NCBI RefSeq assembly: GCF_014839805.1
Contig: NC_051141.1
Location: 10,486,777-10,550,776 of the forward strand
Source of the DNA: Manduca sexta
Taxonomy: Eukaryota > Arthropoda > Insecta > Lepidoptera > Sphingidae
Length of the DNA stretch: 64,000 bases
Reading direction: 5' to 3'
Shown piece after piece: positions 36,736-51,500 of this stretch. Positions within the stretch are counted from its first letter, which is position 1. Each line of letters starts with the position of its first letter. The notes under the pieces were generated by a model. That model did no database searches. It was not told the DNA's origin and worked only from the letters and a program-made list of their open reading frames with translations. The position numbers were made by a program, and so were the translations under genes.

Positions 36736-38156
36736 GATTGTTTCCATTAGTTTGGAACAGGAGATCTTAGTAATGACCATTGGTAATAGTAGAGCCAAAT
36801 ATAAACCTCATTATTAGCTTTCCCTGAGACTCGCCAAGCTTCACTGCTTGGTGTCATAAAATGCGTGCCACTGAAATGAGTTCTAATAGTGGTTGTGAGG
36901 GCTGGAAAGTCTTTATGAAACCCTAATGCCATGAGTAAAGTTAACATCCACTTTCCTTAAAGAAATTAATGTATAATGTTTAATTACTTATTAATTAATT
37001 ATTTTGTAAAAATCTTTAACTTGAGCTGTTTTACGTGGATATTCGGTCAAACCAAAATGAGCCAATGAGACATGACATTTATACTGAAAATAAAGTAGTA
37101 TTAATCAAACAGATCGTTAGTAAATAAAGAAGTGTGTTTGTGTGTGTGTGTGCACAATGAGTTTAAAAAATCAATACACGAACATAAATGTAGAAGCAAA
37201 ACGTATTATGCTACGCATGTCTGGATTTGTATAAGCAAAGTATTTTCTACCTATATATCAAGCCAAATCGGCATTCATTATCGAACCATCAATAATATAA
37301 AAGTAAGACGTAGTTTTATGGAATTGATTCGAACCAGTTTCGATTAAATGGTCTCCTAATGTAGGTCTATTGCATTATTTAGATTCTTAACGATCTTATA
37401 GAATATTCATAATAAGCCTAATAAATATTTATTTAATAAAAACATAGGTTAATAATAAAAGTAAATCAGTCCAAATCCAAAAAAACAGATGAAAAATAAC
37501 AATAATTAGTGTTCTACAGTGGCGAAGCCTGCGTATAACCCGATTCCTGCCAGCTTTCCTTTCATAATGTATGTAAAATCTAATCATTATTAATAATTTT
37601 TAGAACGCCTTTATGCCTTCGTCAGTACCTATAATATGTTGTGTAGGTTTCCCTTTCGGAAAATTTCAACCATCGCCACTGATTGTCTATCTTAATTATG
37701 AAAACAGATTTCTAAGTAACAAGTGGAGCTTTCGTCTTCTTTCTGCATTCATGCATAGTGTTGTTCACACTTCACACTTAATAGTCCATAAAATTATGTT
37801 ACAAATCTTATCTTACTAATACTATATATGAGAAAGTATGTGACTATATGATGTCAGTTAGAAAAAAATGCAGACAATTGAACGGATATGGACGAAATTT
37901 GGCACGCTGATAGGCACAGACACACATTACTTTTATTCATTATTGCCATGATGGAATTAATGGATTTTTTACATTTGATTTTCTATAGAAATAGCGCTGG
38001 CGTTCTACAAGCGTTTTAGGGACTTTTATAGCGCTAAAGGTTTTTTATACGGAAGAAGCCGCGCTTTAGACCTGCTTATATACCTACATATAAAATTTAG
38101 CAAATAATCGCGTACATACGAGTACAAACATTTTAACATGTTATAAAATTATATTA
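36736..38156. other. Intergenic; a short TG microsatellite and a possible diverged Helitron
   Basis: A TG run lies at 37132-37150. The stretch 37820-38090 has features of an old Helitron-type repeat (GAACGGATATGGACGAAATT, then GGAAGAAGCCGCGC near its end) but the termini are not intact. No gene was recognised. Confidence 0.4.
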
Positions 38157-39025
38157 TCTATAATATAAAAATAAATCGGGTTTTCCTTCCTGACGCTTTA
38201 ATTCCAGAACGCACGAACCGATTTCCACGGTTTTGCATTCGTTAGAAAGGTCTCGGGTTCCGTGAGGTTTATAGCAAAGAAAATTCAGGAAAGGCAGGAA
38301 AACACGGACAATCATTTTTCATATACAGCGCCATTTCTGATACATAGCATGTACTACAACGGCGCCAGTACGTGGTGTGAGTATCCCTCACGAAAATAAG
38401 TACTTTTCATTTCAAGTAGATGGCGCCGGTGCGTGATACATTGTTTGACAGCTACTCATTGTACTCTGCTCAGTAAATTTTTGTGTTGGATAGCCCTTTG
38501 TTCGTGGAGTGCTATATGCTATATATCATCAGGCTATGACCAATAGGAGCGGAGCAATAACGGGTAATCTCAAGAACTACCGGTTTGAACTGAAAAAATC
38601 TTTTTGTGTCGGATGCCCTTTGTTCGTGGAGTGCTATAGGCTATATATCATCACGCTATGACCAATAGGAGCCGAGCAGTAATGAAACATGTTGCAAAAA
38701 CGAGGAAAATTTATTAGTTTTGAGAGCTTCCGTTGCGTGCGCTGCGTAAACGGTTAAAGTTATGCAACAATGATGTATGTATGACGGGATTGTTACTCTT
38801 AAAAAGTTCTACAAAAATATATTGTAAAACAAAGTCCCCCGCTGCATCTGTTTGCCTTAACGTGTTAAACTCAAAAACTACTTAACATATTAAGATAAAA
38901 TTTGGTATGAAGACAGTTTGAGACCCTGGGAAGAACATAGGGAAAATATATAGCGTGACTTTTATAACGGAAAACTTTAGCCCGAAAAACTTTATAACGC
39001 GGGCGGAGCCGCGGGCAAAAGCTAG
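38157..39025 (+). mobile_element. Chimeric non-autonomous Helitron
   Basis: Begins TCTATAATATAAAAATAAAT after a host A and ends with hairpin GCGGGCGGAGCCGCG and GGCAAAAGCTAG before a host T. The first ~315 bp (GACGCTTTAATTCCAGAACG and GGCGCCGGTGCGTGATA) differ from the Helitron at 14151, whereas from about 38474 on the 3' part is the same family, with one complete and one partial 123-bp unit. Confidence 0.78.
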
Positions 39026-42000
39026 TCGCTTATAATTATGGTATTGTAATTTGTATTATAACATTGCTAATTAATATAATATTAAAAGAAGTAATGTTCA
39101 TGAAAACATGTACATGTATGCGAATGACAATGACAAAATTTTAAGAGTTCCACTTGATTCCAAAATTCCTTAAGACGATGAAAAACTCGCCAATTAAGAT
39201 TAGCCTGAAGATAAGCTTGAACCGACTATAAGGTATCTAAGGTAAAGTACTATTTTGCACAGTAGTCAATAGTGTACTAAATGACTTATTTGGTGAATTC
39301 GCGGCGATCCTAGTGCGCTATCGCTTCCCTAACAAAACGGTCCCATTACGCCAGTGCTTTAAAAATTTAGTACTATTAAGCAGATTTTTGTAGGAACATT
39401 GTCTAAACGATTCATCAAAAGTAAGGTAACCTGTATTAATCGTTTTTAAGTTACATCTTAATTCAATGATATATAATGGAAACAAATAAAGGAAAATGTC
39501 ACTTTCCTTATAAACCTGTTTATAATATATTCTTTCTTATATACGTTATTATAAACGCATTAACGCTACAGTCCAATTCCTAGGATGATAGGTACAAATT
39601 ATTTTGGTTTCACAACTAATACAGCTTTATAAAGATGATCATTGTTCGTTAGGGATTATATTATGAAATGTTCACTTATGTGTTTGAATTTCTTTAGAAT
39701 TTTTAAATAAAATGTAATTTAAAACGAACACAAATGAATATATATAAATAAAACGAAAGCATACATGTAAAGCTGATGATGTTAATAATTTTAAGAAAAT
39801 TTTTGAACCGGTCTGATTACATCAGGCGATCACGAATATATAATTTAACACAGCCGGATACCTCATCAATAATTGTTTTTCTCCATAATGTACCATCTAT
39901 GTTTATTAATATAAACGCGAAACACGTCTATTACATTTTAAATTTAACACCAAATCGTTATTAAACGATATAAGGAGTAAGTAACTGAACCTGGGAAAGG
40001 ACATACATAAGTTAATCATCCACCGATTCGTAGAATTTTAAACATTAAGCTCCTAGAATACAATAGTAATTATCTATACAATACTAAAAAAATATTCTTG
40101 ATAAATCAACCCATGAGTATAATTTGTATAGAAGGTCCTCATTTTAAGAGATGTGTTGGTTTGAGAGATATTTTCGTATTCCCGACAGAGAAAACCATCA
40201 TTAATAGAACAGTTTCCTATGTTTGATTTTGTATATTATTTTACATGCAATAGAAAACTATACGGAAACGAAATTTTCTGTGAAATCAGCATATAAATTT
40301 GATAATAAATAAAGCACTTATTCATATTTAAAATATTATTGTTAGCAAAAGTGAGAGTGTCCGGGATTATTGCGCTATCTCTTTCACACGCACGCAACGT
40401 TATGGCCAGTGATAATTGGTGACGTCATAGTATGTTATTGCAGTTATTAGACAACTAGGTACTCCTTCCACCAAATTTAAATGCTTTGTATCTAATTTAT
40501 TATTGCATGGATTTAGAATTATTTTTTTTTGTTAGATTTTGGATGACATACATTTTTAATAAATATATCTCTGCAAATTAATCTATACACCATAAATAAG
40601 CTATATGATAGTGTGTATGATCATTGGCAGTTGGATGGACTATTAAAGTATAATATAGAGATATCATTAATTCCAAGAAAGAATGTAAGATTTAAAAATA
40701 TTATATCTATTTTGTATATCGCTGACCTCACGCTACTCTTATAAACTCAGCCACAAACATACGAAGACGCGTCTTTGTTCATTAAAATCTTGTCTAAGAC
40801 AAGATACCTGTTTATTGAAAATTTGTTACGTATGCTAATAAGATTGGCACACCAACCACAATGTAAATATAATTCAAAACATGAGTAAAAAAATCACAGC
40901 ATCTAATTATTAGGTTAAGGTTTAAATATAACCAAGGCATTATGGCATTGTCTGTTGAAACCGTTTATTAATTTCGATATCCGGCTTTAAAAGGTTGAAT
41001 GTCATTTATTAAAAATACAATAAATCTCTTGAGAGCTCACCAAATTTATATTTAGATAAAAACAAACGTATGTAGGTATACTCGTAAAATACAATTTATC
41101 AAATAGGTAAAGCTACGCTGTAGATATAATTTTTTATTCAAAGAATCCCAGCACGCACGCAAGGGCTGCGTGGCACCAGGGCGCCGCGCTGGGTGCAAAG
41201 GGCGCAAGCCGATCCTCCGACAAAAAAATTACAAATAAAAATGGCAATAATTATAATTGTGGTTGTAGTAGTCCCATTTTATTTAATTTTCATATTGAAA
41301 GTCAATAATATCGTCTTAAATAGACAATCCAGGAAGATGGTGTTTGATGCCTACTCTATCATAAAACTATAATCCAAAATCACAAAGGTAAATGTATGCA
41401 ATAAGACGGGCACGTAACAAAAGTGTCAAAAAAAAAAGTACCGTGACCAATCAAGGAATCAAAAAATCTACTATAAGTACTCAATAATCTTTTAATTTAT
41501 TCGTGAAAAGATAGCTCATTTAAAAGGCAATTCAACAATAAACAACCACTTTTATCAAATAATTGCAAATACGTACGCAATAACTATAAAGAACGTACAA
41601 CAGGAAAAAATCCTTATGCGAACAATGTGTAAGTAGTATATGTATGTATTGATTGTTGAGTTTTACATTATATTTTACTTACTCCACTACTAATGTAACT
41701 AATTATACAATCTGCAATGAGCGGGAGAGTGATGATTAATTATTGCGGACTATAATATAGAAATTTAACTTTTGTTGCTATAAACCACTAGAAATTAAAG
41801 TTCGGTACTTCATGGTATATTTCTCCGGTTACTTATTTGAATTTAGTACATTTTTAATACACATCCTATTTGTAATAACCATGATTTTAACTCTGTATAG
41901 ATTGCTGTTAATATCTTTCACGTTCAGAAGTTGGGTGCCATTAAACTCGTGATGACATAAATATGTAAATAACTTATTTTTAGAGCCTTAATTAATATAC

Positions 42001-42403
42001 AACACTAAATGCTCCATTCTATTATAAATTGCCTATTTATTTTATTAAACAGGCTATGTTTCACGCCAAACAATAATAGAATTTGGACATACCTACCAAT
42101 GTATACTTAATTGTCGCTTAATTACATGAAATTTTATGAAGAATATTTTTGATCTCCAATTACTTTTTTTTTATGAGTGCATAAGTCTAAATTTGAATTA
42201 TGTATTATGTGCAGATACCATAATCTAATACCACACTCAATTATTTATGAAACGATTTACTTTTATGTACCTTACTTAACTCAATAGTTGCGTATACGCT
42301 TAGAGCATCGGTCGATTATTGTGAACCCGCCCGTGTAACCTTGCCGGCCAAGCGACCTGGCGGTCAGACAACCAAGTCAACGAAGGCTCATCTCTCTAAG
42401 AGG
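39026..42403. other. Intergenic upstream of Tweedle gene; no gene recognised
   Basis: AT-rich, with a small GC-rich patch at 41155-41220 and a TGACGTCA near 40422 that I could not assign. No convincing exon on either strand. Confidence 0.5.
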
Positions 42404-42411
42404 TATTTAAG
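42404..42411 (+). promoter_or_regulatory. TATA-like box of the Tweedle gene
   Basis: TATTTAAG lies 83 bp upstream of the proposed start codon, which leaves room for a transcription start near 42434 and a 5' UTR of about 50 nt. No strong TCAGT initiator is visible at that distance. The assignment depends on exon 1 being correct. Confidence 0.5.
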
Positions 42412-42486
42412 AGAGGGGACCGCATCCGCGGCGACACTTAACGCGTCACCTGTTTCTGTGCTCGACGGGCCTGGAGTGACACCAAC

Positions 42487-42501
42487 ATGAACACGCTTTG
42501 G
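42487..42501 (+). CDS. Tweedle gene exon 1 (5 codons)
   Basis: ATGAACACGCTTTGG encodes MNTLW, preceded by CCAAC (a good insect start context) and followed by a GTACGT donor. It ends in phase 0, as exon 2 requires. A weaker rival is ATGTGGGCG|GTACGC at 47617-47625, which would give MWA. Confidence 0.7.
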
Positions 42502-45500
42502 GTACGTACACGCTACTATTATAATTCTACTTAATAAAGTGCTATATGAAATTTCTAATACAATTAACATCATAATAAATATAAGTGAGGGGTACTATTA
42601 TAGTATTGTATATGTGAAAAAAAATCTTGTTTAAAAAAATGCGATTGAATCTATTGCACTGCGAATAATTCTAAAAGCTCATCCCCACGTCCACTTGTTT
42701 TCATAGACCCTACGTTATCAAAAAATAAACAAATGTGTTGCAATATTCTTTATCTACATAAGTTTACAATTTAAATAGCAATACTAATTTATTAAACCCT
42801 GAAACGTAGACACATAAGTTTAATAACGACTGACGAAATTCTTACATCAATAACAAGTTTTTTAAACTGATAATTTAATACATTCATTTTAAGAGAATTT
42901 AAAATAGAGAAGTACCTAAGATATTTTGATTTAAGTTATATAAGACGCAATATAAAATCACTTAAAGGGCGAGCCAAATTCTCGCATCACAGGATAACTT
43001 TATATAAGAATATTTATTTCTATGTATATTTTTGAAGTTATACTTCTGGCGTGTTAGGGAAAAATTATGAGAGTAATTTTTAAGATACGCGCGCACACCG
43101 TCACATAAGACCGATACCATGAAATCAATTAGTTGGATTATTCCATAATTATTATTTGTAATACAATAAGTGTACAAATAAATTAATAATAATTATTATG
43201 TCCGGAAAAAAAAATACTTTATACTATTTAAATAAAATTTATTTAATTACATATGTATATAATGCGTTATAATGAAAGTTTCCTTCAATGTATTAAATAC
43301 ATATTTTTATGTAAAATGATATGAAAAGACATTGCATTGCCAATAATTCCACAAATTAAGTACCTTAAATTTTGTATCTGTTAATGTAGCCAATTATTTA
43401 TCACTTCAGTCATAAAAACTTTGTTTATGCATATTAAAATTGTCAATATCTAAAGAAAGCTTTTATATATAAGCCTATTTTGTTAGAAACATGCATAACA
43501 ACGTTACACAGCAATATACCCACAAAATTATTAAATCACATCCTATTTGGTTTGATACGAAATCAAATGACAGGAAAAACTCTAAAACACATAAATTAGG
43601 CAAATACTTACATAGCGCGAACCACAAGTTCCGTCTATCGATTACAAAGTACGAAACCCTGATATATAGGAAAATCCACCACATAAAATCATTGTTAACT
43701 TAATAAGAAATCCATTTATAACGTTATCTCACAACTACCCTTAATCATACGATTGACATGTCTAATATTTCGAGTTCCAAAAAAATAGAATGAGACATCC
43801 GTGTGCGATATTCTTTATATTTTGTTTGTTCCTGGACTATGTTCGAACGTTTATATAATACATTAATCTTTGAATGGGTATCTTTGTAAACTCTTACCCC
43901 GGTATCGCTTGCCTGTTGTTAGAGGTGACTGATAGGGTAGGGTTTGTGGGTCATGTGCTCTCCCGAAGTACCTGGTATGAAGACTAAAGCGCTTTATATT
44001 AGTCATCATTGTGTATTGTGTAACCATTGGGATACCTACTGTTTAGGTCATCGATACGTACGTATGCAACAGTATGTATATACTATCATGGACACCGCTG
44101 AGGGTGGGCTGCGCAGGGGCGCCTAAGCTTATTCTAATTTGAAGTTGGGCTGTATAGGGACGATTGCTCTAGCGAACTGGGCATTTTGCCAGAAGAATTT
44201 GCTACAGTTTTCGTTGGTATATGGGTTTAGGCAATAATAATTTAGTGTTAGCAAATTGCGCGAACAGTCGCCTAATGTTTACCCTAATGTTTAAAACCGT
44301 TGATCTCAACATATATATTAGTGAAGCCCTAGAAAAAGGCGGTACTGGCAATCACACTTTCATCGCCATCCCATAACCGGGAAATAAAAGCATACTAACA
44401 AAAGGTGCTATTTTCCAGAGACAGACAAAAGCCATAATATTTTACTTACTCTGTTTTAAAGTTCCCATAATAACTGATATCTGTTTACACCATGTGGAAA
44501 ATGCAGGGCTCACGATGACTTCGACGTGAGCCCTACATTTTTATACTAACAAGTAGTACACTTAACAATTTTATACTTAGTACTTGTATACTTAGCAATT
44601 TTATACTTTAGAAGCACTTGCTTCTAAGAATAAAATTGACCTAGACATCCATTGTAATTTTAAAATATTAAAATTAGATGTCTATTACTTCGAATTTTAT
44701 ACGCTGTTTTTATTTACAAAAGAATTAAAGTAACGTTATTTGGAAGGTAAGTAGGCGAAGATAAATAAAAAAATTAAAAAGCCTTATATTTCTTACATCA
44801 AAAAAGTGCAGTAATCTTCAAAATCTAGGTTTGAATTTGTTTTTATGCAATATTAATAACAGAATCTTAAAATATCAGTTACTTTAAACATTACGTTAAT
44901 AAATTTTATATCATTTTAATTTTAATCTGCGAACCCCTTATTGGGTGTAGGTCTCCTTAGAGACCATGCATCTTTAATGATCCTAATCTCTTAGGACAGT
45001 GTCCTCAAGATTAAAAATAAAAGAAAAAATATTCGTACGTACAATATGTTCTTAAAAGTAAAACATTTTCTGAACGCTTCAGACGATTTCATGGAAGCGT
45101 TTTACTGTGTAACGCGATAAGCAACTGAAAAGCATAACGTATCTGTATAAAAATACAATGTACCTACGTAATGACATGTCCATTGGATAAGTTAAGCATC
45201 TGATACTTAATGACCGACGCGTCGCGACTCGTGTCGATTTTCTTGTCTAACAGTTCGACGCCCCGACGCCATTGAAAATTTTTATTTCATAATTTTAATG
45301 AATAATCATTAAAAATACATTTATTTTAATTCCAAGTTGATTTGAATCAATGATCAAAACGTAAAGCTATACACTTTAAACACTATTTATAATGTATCTT
45401 GCCTGGACTACGTTCGCAGCAAGGATATCATTATGTTCAATATTATTTATTGTCATTTAAATGGTTGTGTAATATAACATTCTTATTCATATATAATGCG

Positions 45501-48500
45501 ACGCAACTTTTAAAGAATATAATATTACATTAAGCATATCGGTGTTGCATGTATCCACATAAAATACCAGGTTCGGCCTTGACCCTCGCTATTTAAACAT
45601 AATACTTATAAACAAAATATATATTATGATAAATATTTTACCAGAAATCAAGAAAGCGAGGACGAAGAGCTAGATTAGTAATAAGTCAAGGTAGACATGA
45701 AATAACATAAATATTTGGCTATTCTTCAAATACTAATTATTTAATATGTATCTAAATATACACAATACATTGAATATTCTAAAAGTATAATAATCATAAT
45801 GAGCAATGTTGAAATTTCGATTGTATTCTTTTAGATTGATATCATTTAAATGAATTACTAAAATACCTCCTGAATATCAGCAACAATAATATTATATAAC
45901 TAAATTGTCCACGCATCGGTCAATTACTTAACTAGCTATCCACGATTCACAAGAGATCCTCTCCTCTGTCGTATTATGAATATGTGCGGGTATTACGGTA
46001 ATGCCATTAATGCGTGTGGTTGACAATTAGCAAATATCATATGAAATATTGATCCCAACGAAAAACCCGTGCCATATTATGGCCTCAGTTTTCTTATAAA
46101 GCTTAAAAGAAAGCATATAATCGATAATACATAAACATATTTAAGCATTCGCTTGCGACTTGGCGGAGCACGAGTTACAGTCGGAAATAAACGAAGTATT
46201 CGTAAATCTCTTAATATCTAAAAAAAATTAAATTAATTAACACTTTAAAAAATCATATTTATGTCTATGTAAATTTTATATTACCGAAACATTACATATT
46301 AAAATGTCCAATAGCTTGCTTAATAATTTTTTTAAATAGTGGTTGCAATTTCAAATGATATTGTGTACTTTAGGAAATTGACGTAACTAAAGATATCAGT
46401 GATATTTTAATTATGAAATTAACGATAAATATCTATATTATAAAAATGTTGAAACAACAAAATTAAGTATATATACAGATTGCAGAAATGTGATGTTATT
46501 TTTTTATTCTATATGTGTCATAAATTTCGAATAGTTTGCTAAAAACTACATTAATTACGTTTTGCTGGTTGCCGAGCTTTAACTTGACATAATGTTTTGG
46601 TTGACGATCCCTGGAGCCTACAATCTACTTTCTACATACCCGAGAACTTTTATTTTTATTATTCCACTAAGAAAAATAGATATTTCCATTCGTATAGCCA
46701 TCGATTAGGCTGATAGTTTTTATGATAAACGTTTAGGATCTAATTTTAAAAAATCACACAGCCATGCTTCTCAAATCTTTGCTGATGCGCAGAATATAAG
46801 TTAACTATCCCCGTATCAAATTTTATAAGAAACGGTTAATCACTTTTCATATATTTATTAATTTCAACCATTACATCGTTTAAGAAAACATATTTTAAAA
46901 ATTTCATTTATCTGATAGGACATTTTAAGCTTAGAGCTTTACATGGATCTAACGAAAGATGAAATAGTAATATATTGGTAGAGCCACACACTAACAATAA
47001 TATTAATTGTATACAGCATGTAAAGGACGAATCGATCAGGGTCTTATTATTGTGACATATTTTCGAAACCTCAAACACCTCTTCATCTTACTTTTCTTCA
47101 TTGCCTTTCTTTAACGCCACTGGTGTCTCCAGGATGCTGTAGGTGCCGTGGTTCATGCATAGTAGAGTTCTTCAGGAGACGTATTTGTCCGTTGCTAGCT
47201 TATTTGTATATAAAAATTACACATATTTTAATATGTATTACCAGTATGAGTCCTAAAGTTTGTTTGCTTATTACAATTTAGTCACCTAATAATGCACTTT
47301 TTTAAACACTAAACAGTACACACAATAACAGAATGTAGAGTTGAATCAGTGCACGCTGGATACTGCATAGGTAGAAAAAGTTGCAACGGTAAAATGTACA
47401 ATTTAATATGGAATTATTTAAGCGGTTTGAGGATAGATGTTGTGTAATGCATAGTATGCGGAAGTGTGGTCAGTTCAAGTTCATCGCACTCGCATCACCG
47501 CTGGCCGTCGAGCGCTGAGCTCTAAGACGTTGCAGCCGGCGCCGGCGCAGGTTGCGCAAGACAGTGCGTGGCCGCTGATCGCTTCGGAAACAGACAATTA
47601 TCCAAACACCCAAAGCATGTGGGCGGTACGCGCACCGCGACCTTGCTTCTCGTACACTTTCTAGTGTTAAAGGAAAACAAAACACTTGAACATCGCCTTA
47701 CAAAAAAAAAATATTTATGATGTGCGTAATCTCAGAGTTATGTTTAAATTCTTCTAATCATACGTTATGTTACGCCATTAAAATATTTTAACATAATACG
47801 TAACTGACGTGACACTAAAGTCTATATTATTATCTACATACAGAATACTATTTTAAATGGGCCTGAAATCTGAATTTCCAATAAACAACTGTTAGAACTC
47901 TGTCTTAATTCAAGTGGTTCCTCTTAGATATTTTTTCGTATTTCGCAAAGGAGAATGCCCATTTTGGTATGAAAGTTGGGCTACGCTTGCGTCTGTACAA
48001 AACCTTCACTAAACTATAGGGAATATATCCTAATTCTTATACAAATTGAAAACAATTGGAAATTCGATGGGAGTTCGGAGTAATCAGAATTTTTATAACG
48101 CAGTTATTTTGAGGTTAAGTATGGACTGCAATAATGTACGGCAGAAAGTAACTACGTGCCTAATTAAGGTGAATATTGCAGAACCTACTTGTTATTGCTA
48201 TAAGCAATTATTGGACATTCTTTTCACCTAGCTTTAATTGCCATCATAAGATGATAGGTACTAACATATCTGATAAGACGAAACTCTAATAATACTTAAA
48301 AAAAATTGACGGAATATTAGTTTTTCCACGGAACATATTATGTTACCTGACCTTTTGTGTACTTATATATTTTTCTGACTTACGACTTATTCTATTACAT
48401 GGATTACCTAATCCTTAATTCCACCTACCATTATCTCACTCCAATATAGCGTCAACGCATATTGTAGAATAGATTCAGATTAGTGTTTATGACCGGCCTA

Positions 48501-51500
48501 TGCCTGACGCCAACCCTCTTTGGAGGATTCCGATCCCAGGCAACTCATGTTAGAAACACCGAGATAAAATGTTGCTTGGCCTGGAAATCGAACCCAGGAA
48601 CCCACTTCACAGCCTGATTACGCTAATAGTTAATTATCATAGGAAAAGAAAAGTAAAACGAGAAATACGAAATCGGATGCATATTTTTATATTATAGATG
48701 TATATTTTTAATAGAGGAATATATTCTTGGCATCCTAAAATAAAACAAGAATTTGATATAGCTGCAGCACGTTTATATATACTCCTGAAGTGAGTGCATG
48801 ACTTCTTGTAGCGCTGGTCGGGTCATGTCATGTTGTTGTTGTCTGTGAACCTCTCTATTAGCTGATCTCCAACAAGCAGCACAAACTCATTCCCGCCTTG
48901 AAACCTAAAATATAATGTAGAAGTTGAGTAAACATGTTCAGATTATTATTATTGTTAAACTGTTTTAACTTTGGCAAGATTTTTTCCCACATTGTTGGTA
49001 TGTTTATAATAATCTACAAAACTTACAAACTGGACAGCTCGTCCAAGAAATATACGTGTCGTCGCTGTGGCATCACAAAGGTGCAGTTAATACACCGCCG
49101 GGATATGCCGTCTTGATTAACTGTCCTGGGTCTAGGTTCTAGACGACATTGTGTTGCTTACTAAAAGTCTTCCGTCTCAAAGTTCGAAAAACACACTATA
49201 CACGTTGTTTTTTAACAGAGGATTTCTCGACTCAACATTAAAATACATAAGAAAAACACTCCGATCTTGAATAAGATAAATATTACAATATTTTAATGAT
49301 TTAACATTCAAACAAATCTGAAATGTCAAAATGTCATTAATTTCAGTTGCCAGTGGAATAAAAATCTCTACCCATATATTCATAATTTAAAAATAAAGTC
49401 CAGACATGTTTTAGCTGACTTTAGTATTTCTGTCAATGCAAGAACAAGTCGCCATTTGTTTGTTTTTGGAACAATTAATATTTTCTCTTTTTTTCCAGCT
49501 CTTTGGAGTTTGGCCATAATTATTAAGTAAAATATATTATTTTATAACAATATATTTGAGATGAATAAATATATTGTTATAAAAATAATATACATATATT
49601 ATAAATTCAAGTACAAGCACATTTTTTTGTACATAATTACTTTTTTATTCCACCTAAGAAGGGAATTTGTTATAAATTGGTATCATTTCGCCATACTGGC
49701 AGTAAATTATCGGATGTTTTATTTGCAACAATTAAACAACTTTTTTTTTCATATCTTTTAAACCCCCATTCGCTTATGACTGAAATAAATACAAATAAAG
49801 TAATAATTAAAATGGTGATTTTTTGTGGATATTTGGTTGAGACGCATGACTGACGCAAAGATAGCCTGGTTTTGGGCATTGTCCTTTCATAACTATCGTT
49901 GAAAAGTCAAAGTGAATAAAAGTGAGAACAGACGTGAATAGATTATAATTATACAATTTGTATTAAAACTCTCAACATAAAATTTAATTTCCTGAATATT
50001 TTTATCCTAGCTATATATCGGAACTTTTGTTGCCTTATAAACTTCCCGGATGCAGATGTTGGCTATATAACCGAAAAGGTGCTTCTTATTATTAAAAAAT
50101 CTAATCTAGACATTGGCATGCCAAAAAATTGGTTAAAAATTGTTTAGATGGTTCAAATTACGTCGGATGTCTAAAAAAATTAAACAAAAATGTTAATATC
50201 ACAATCATAATATTAAATAATAAATCACAAATACAATAATCTTTGTGACCTTTAAAACTGAAGGTACTGTACGTAAAAACTACGGATAAAGCAACAAGAG
50301 TTATGCTCAGTTCCAATAATGTCGATATCAAAAACCGCCGGACAGCATTTCATTTCCTCCTAGTCGCTACAAGGTGAATAATATAGTATCTTACATTCGT
50401 GATCATTCTAATTCTTCACTTATGATTAATTTACAATTTAACTAATTAAGGCCAAAATAATTCCAAAGAAGCAGCTTTTTAGTCCTAATACACGTGTTAA
50501 TCCTGCGACATTTACATATATAATTATTCTTAAAGACGTAATTAAAAATATACACAGCAGTCATAGTCAAGTCAGACGTAGGGTACTTATTGTGTATGAA
50601 AGATACTTCCCTACGGGCTTCAATAAATGCAAAGAAATTAAACTGTTTGAATTTCTGGATTGTGTCTACCTTTGTAACTATGTATTTTATCCAAACTCTT
50701 CCGTGATTTATAAGTTTACTTGTAACAAACATCCAATTCATTATTTCATCAAGTTAAAATAGTATTGTTAAATTAATGACAAATTTATTTTCTTTACAGG
50801 TACTTGCTACCATCCTGGCAGTGGCATCTGCGGATGTAAGTCTTGGTTACCATTATAAAGTACCAGAAACATCTTACGGTGTTCCATCATACCAATTCGG
50901 TGAAAGCGCTGGTCATTCTTCTGCATTGAGTGGAAGTATTGGCTCCTCCTCTAGTTTTGACTACAAATCTCAAGGATCTTCACTCGGTCACCATGGATCC
51001 TCTAACATTTTGAGTCAATCCGGGCTTAGTAGTTCTGGACTTCACCATGGCGGTATTTCTGGGTTGAACAGTGGATTAAGTAGCGGCGTGCACTACCCTT
51101 CCTTCAGCGCAAGCAGTGGCTCCAGCAGCTCATACTATCCGCATTCCTCTGGTAGCAGTTCCAGCGGACAATACTTCCCGTCCAGCTTCGGCAGCGGTTC
51201 AAGCATCGGCAGCACAGTGCGACCATTGGTACATTCCGGAGATGTCTCACACAGTGCACCTAGTTACAGCCAATATCAGAACAATTACCAGAATGCTGCA
51301 GCATACAAATACCAACAATTCTATGTGCAACAACAACCTGCTCAAGTTTACAAGCACTTCTACGTTCACTCTGCTCCTGAAGAACCTGAGGAAGCTAAAC
51401 CTCGCCAACCTATTGTCCTTCCGCCGCCCCAAAAGCATTACAAAATTATATTTGTTAAAACACCAACCCAGCAAGCACAGGCTCCACAAGTTGTCGCTGT

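Noticed and set aside
50776..50799. ATG at 50776 as the Tweedle start (MTNLFSLQ)
   Set aside because: It lies in the polypyrimidine/acceptor sequence TTTTCTTTACAG; the signal peptide is better explained by splicing from MNTLW.
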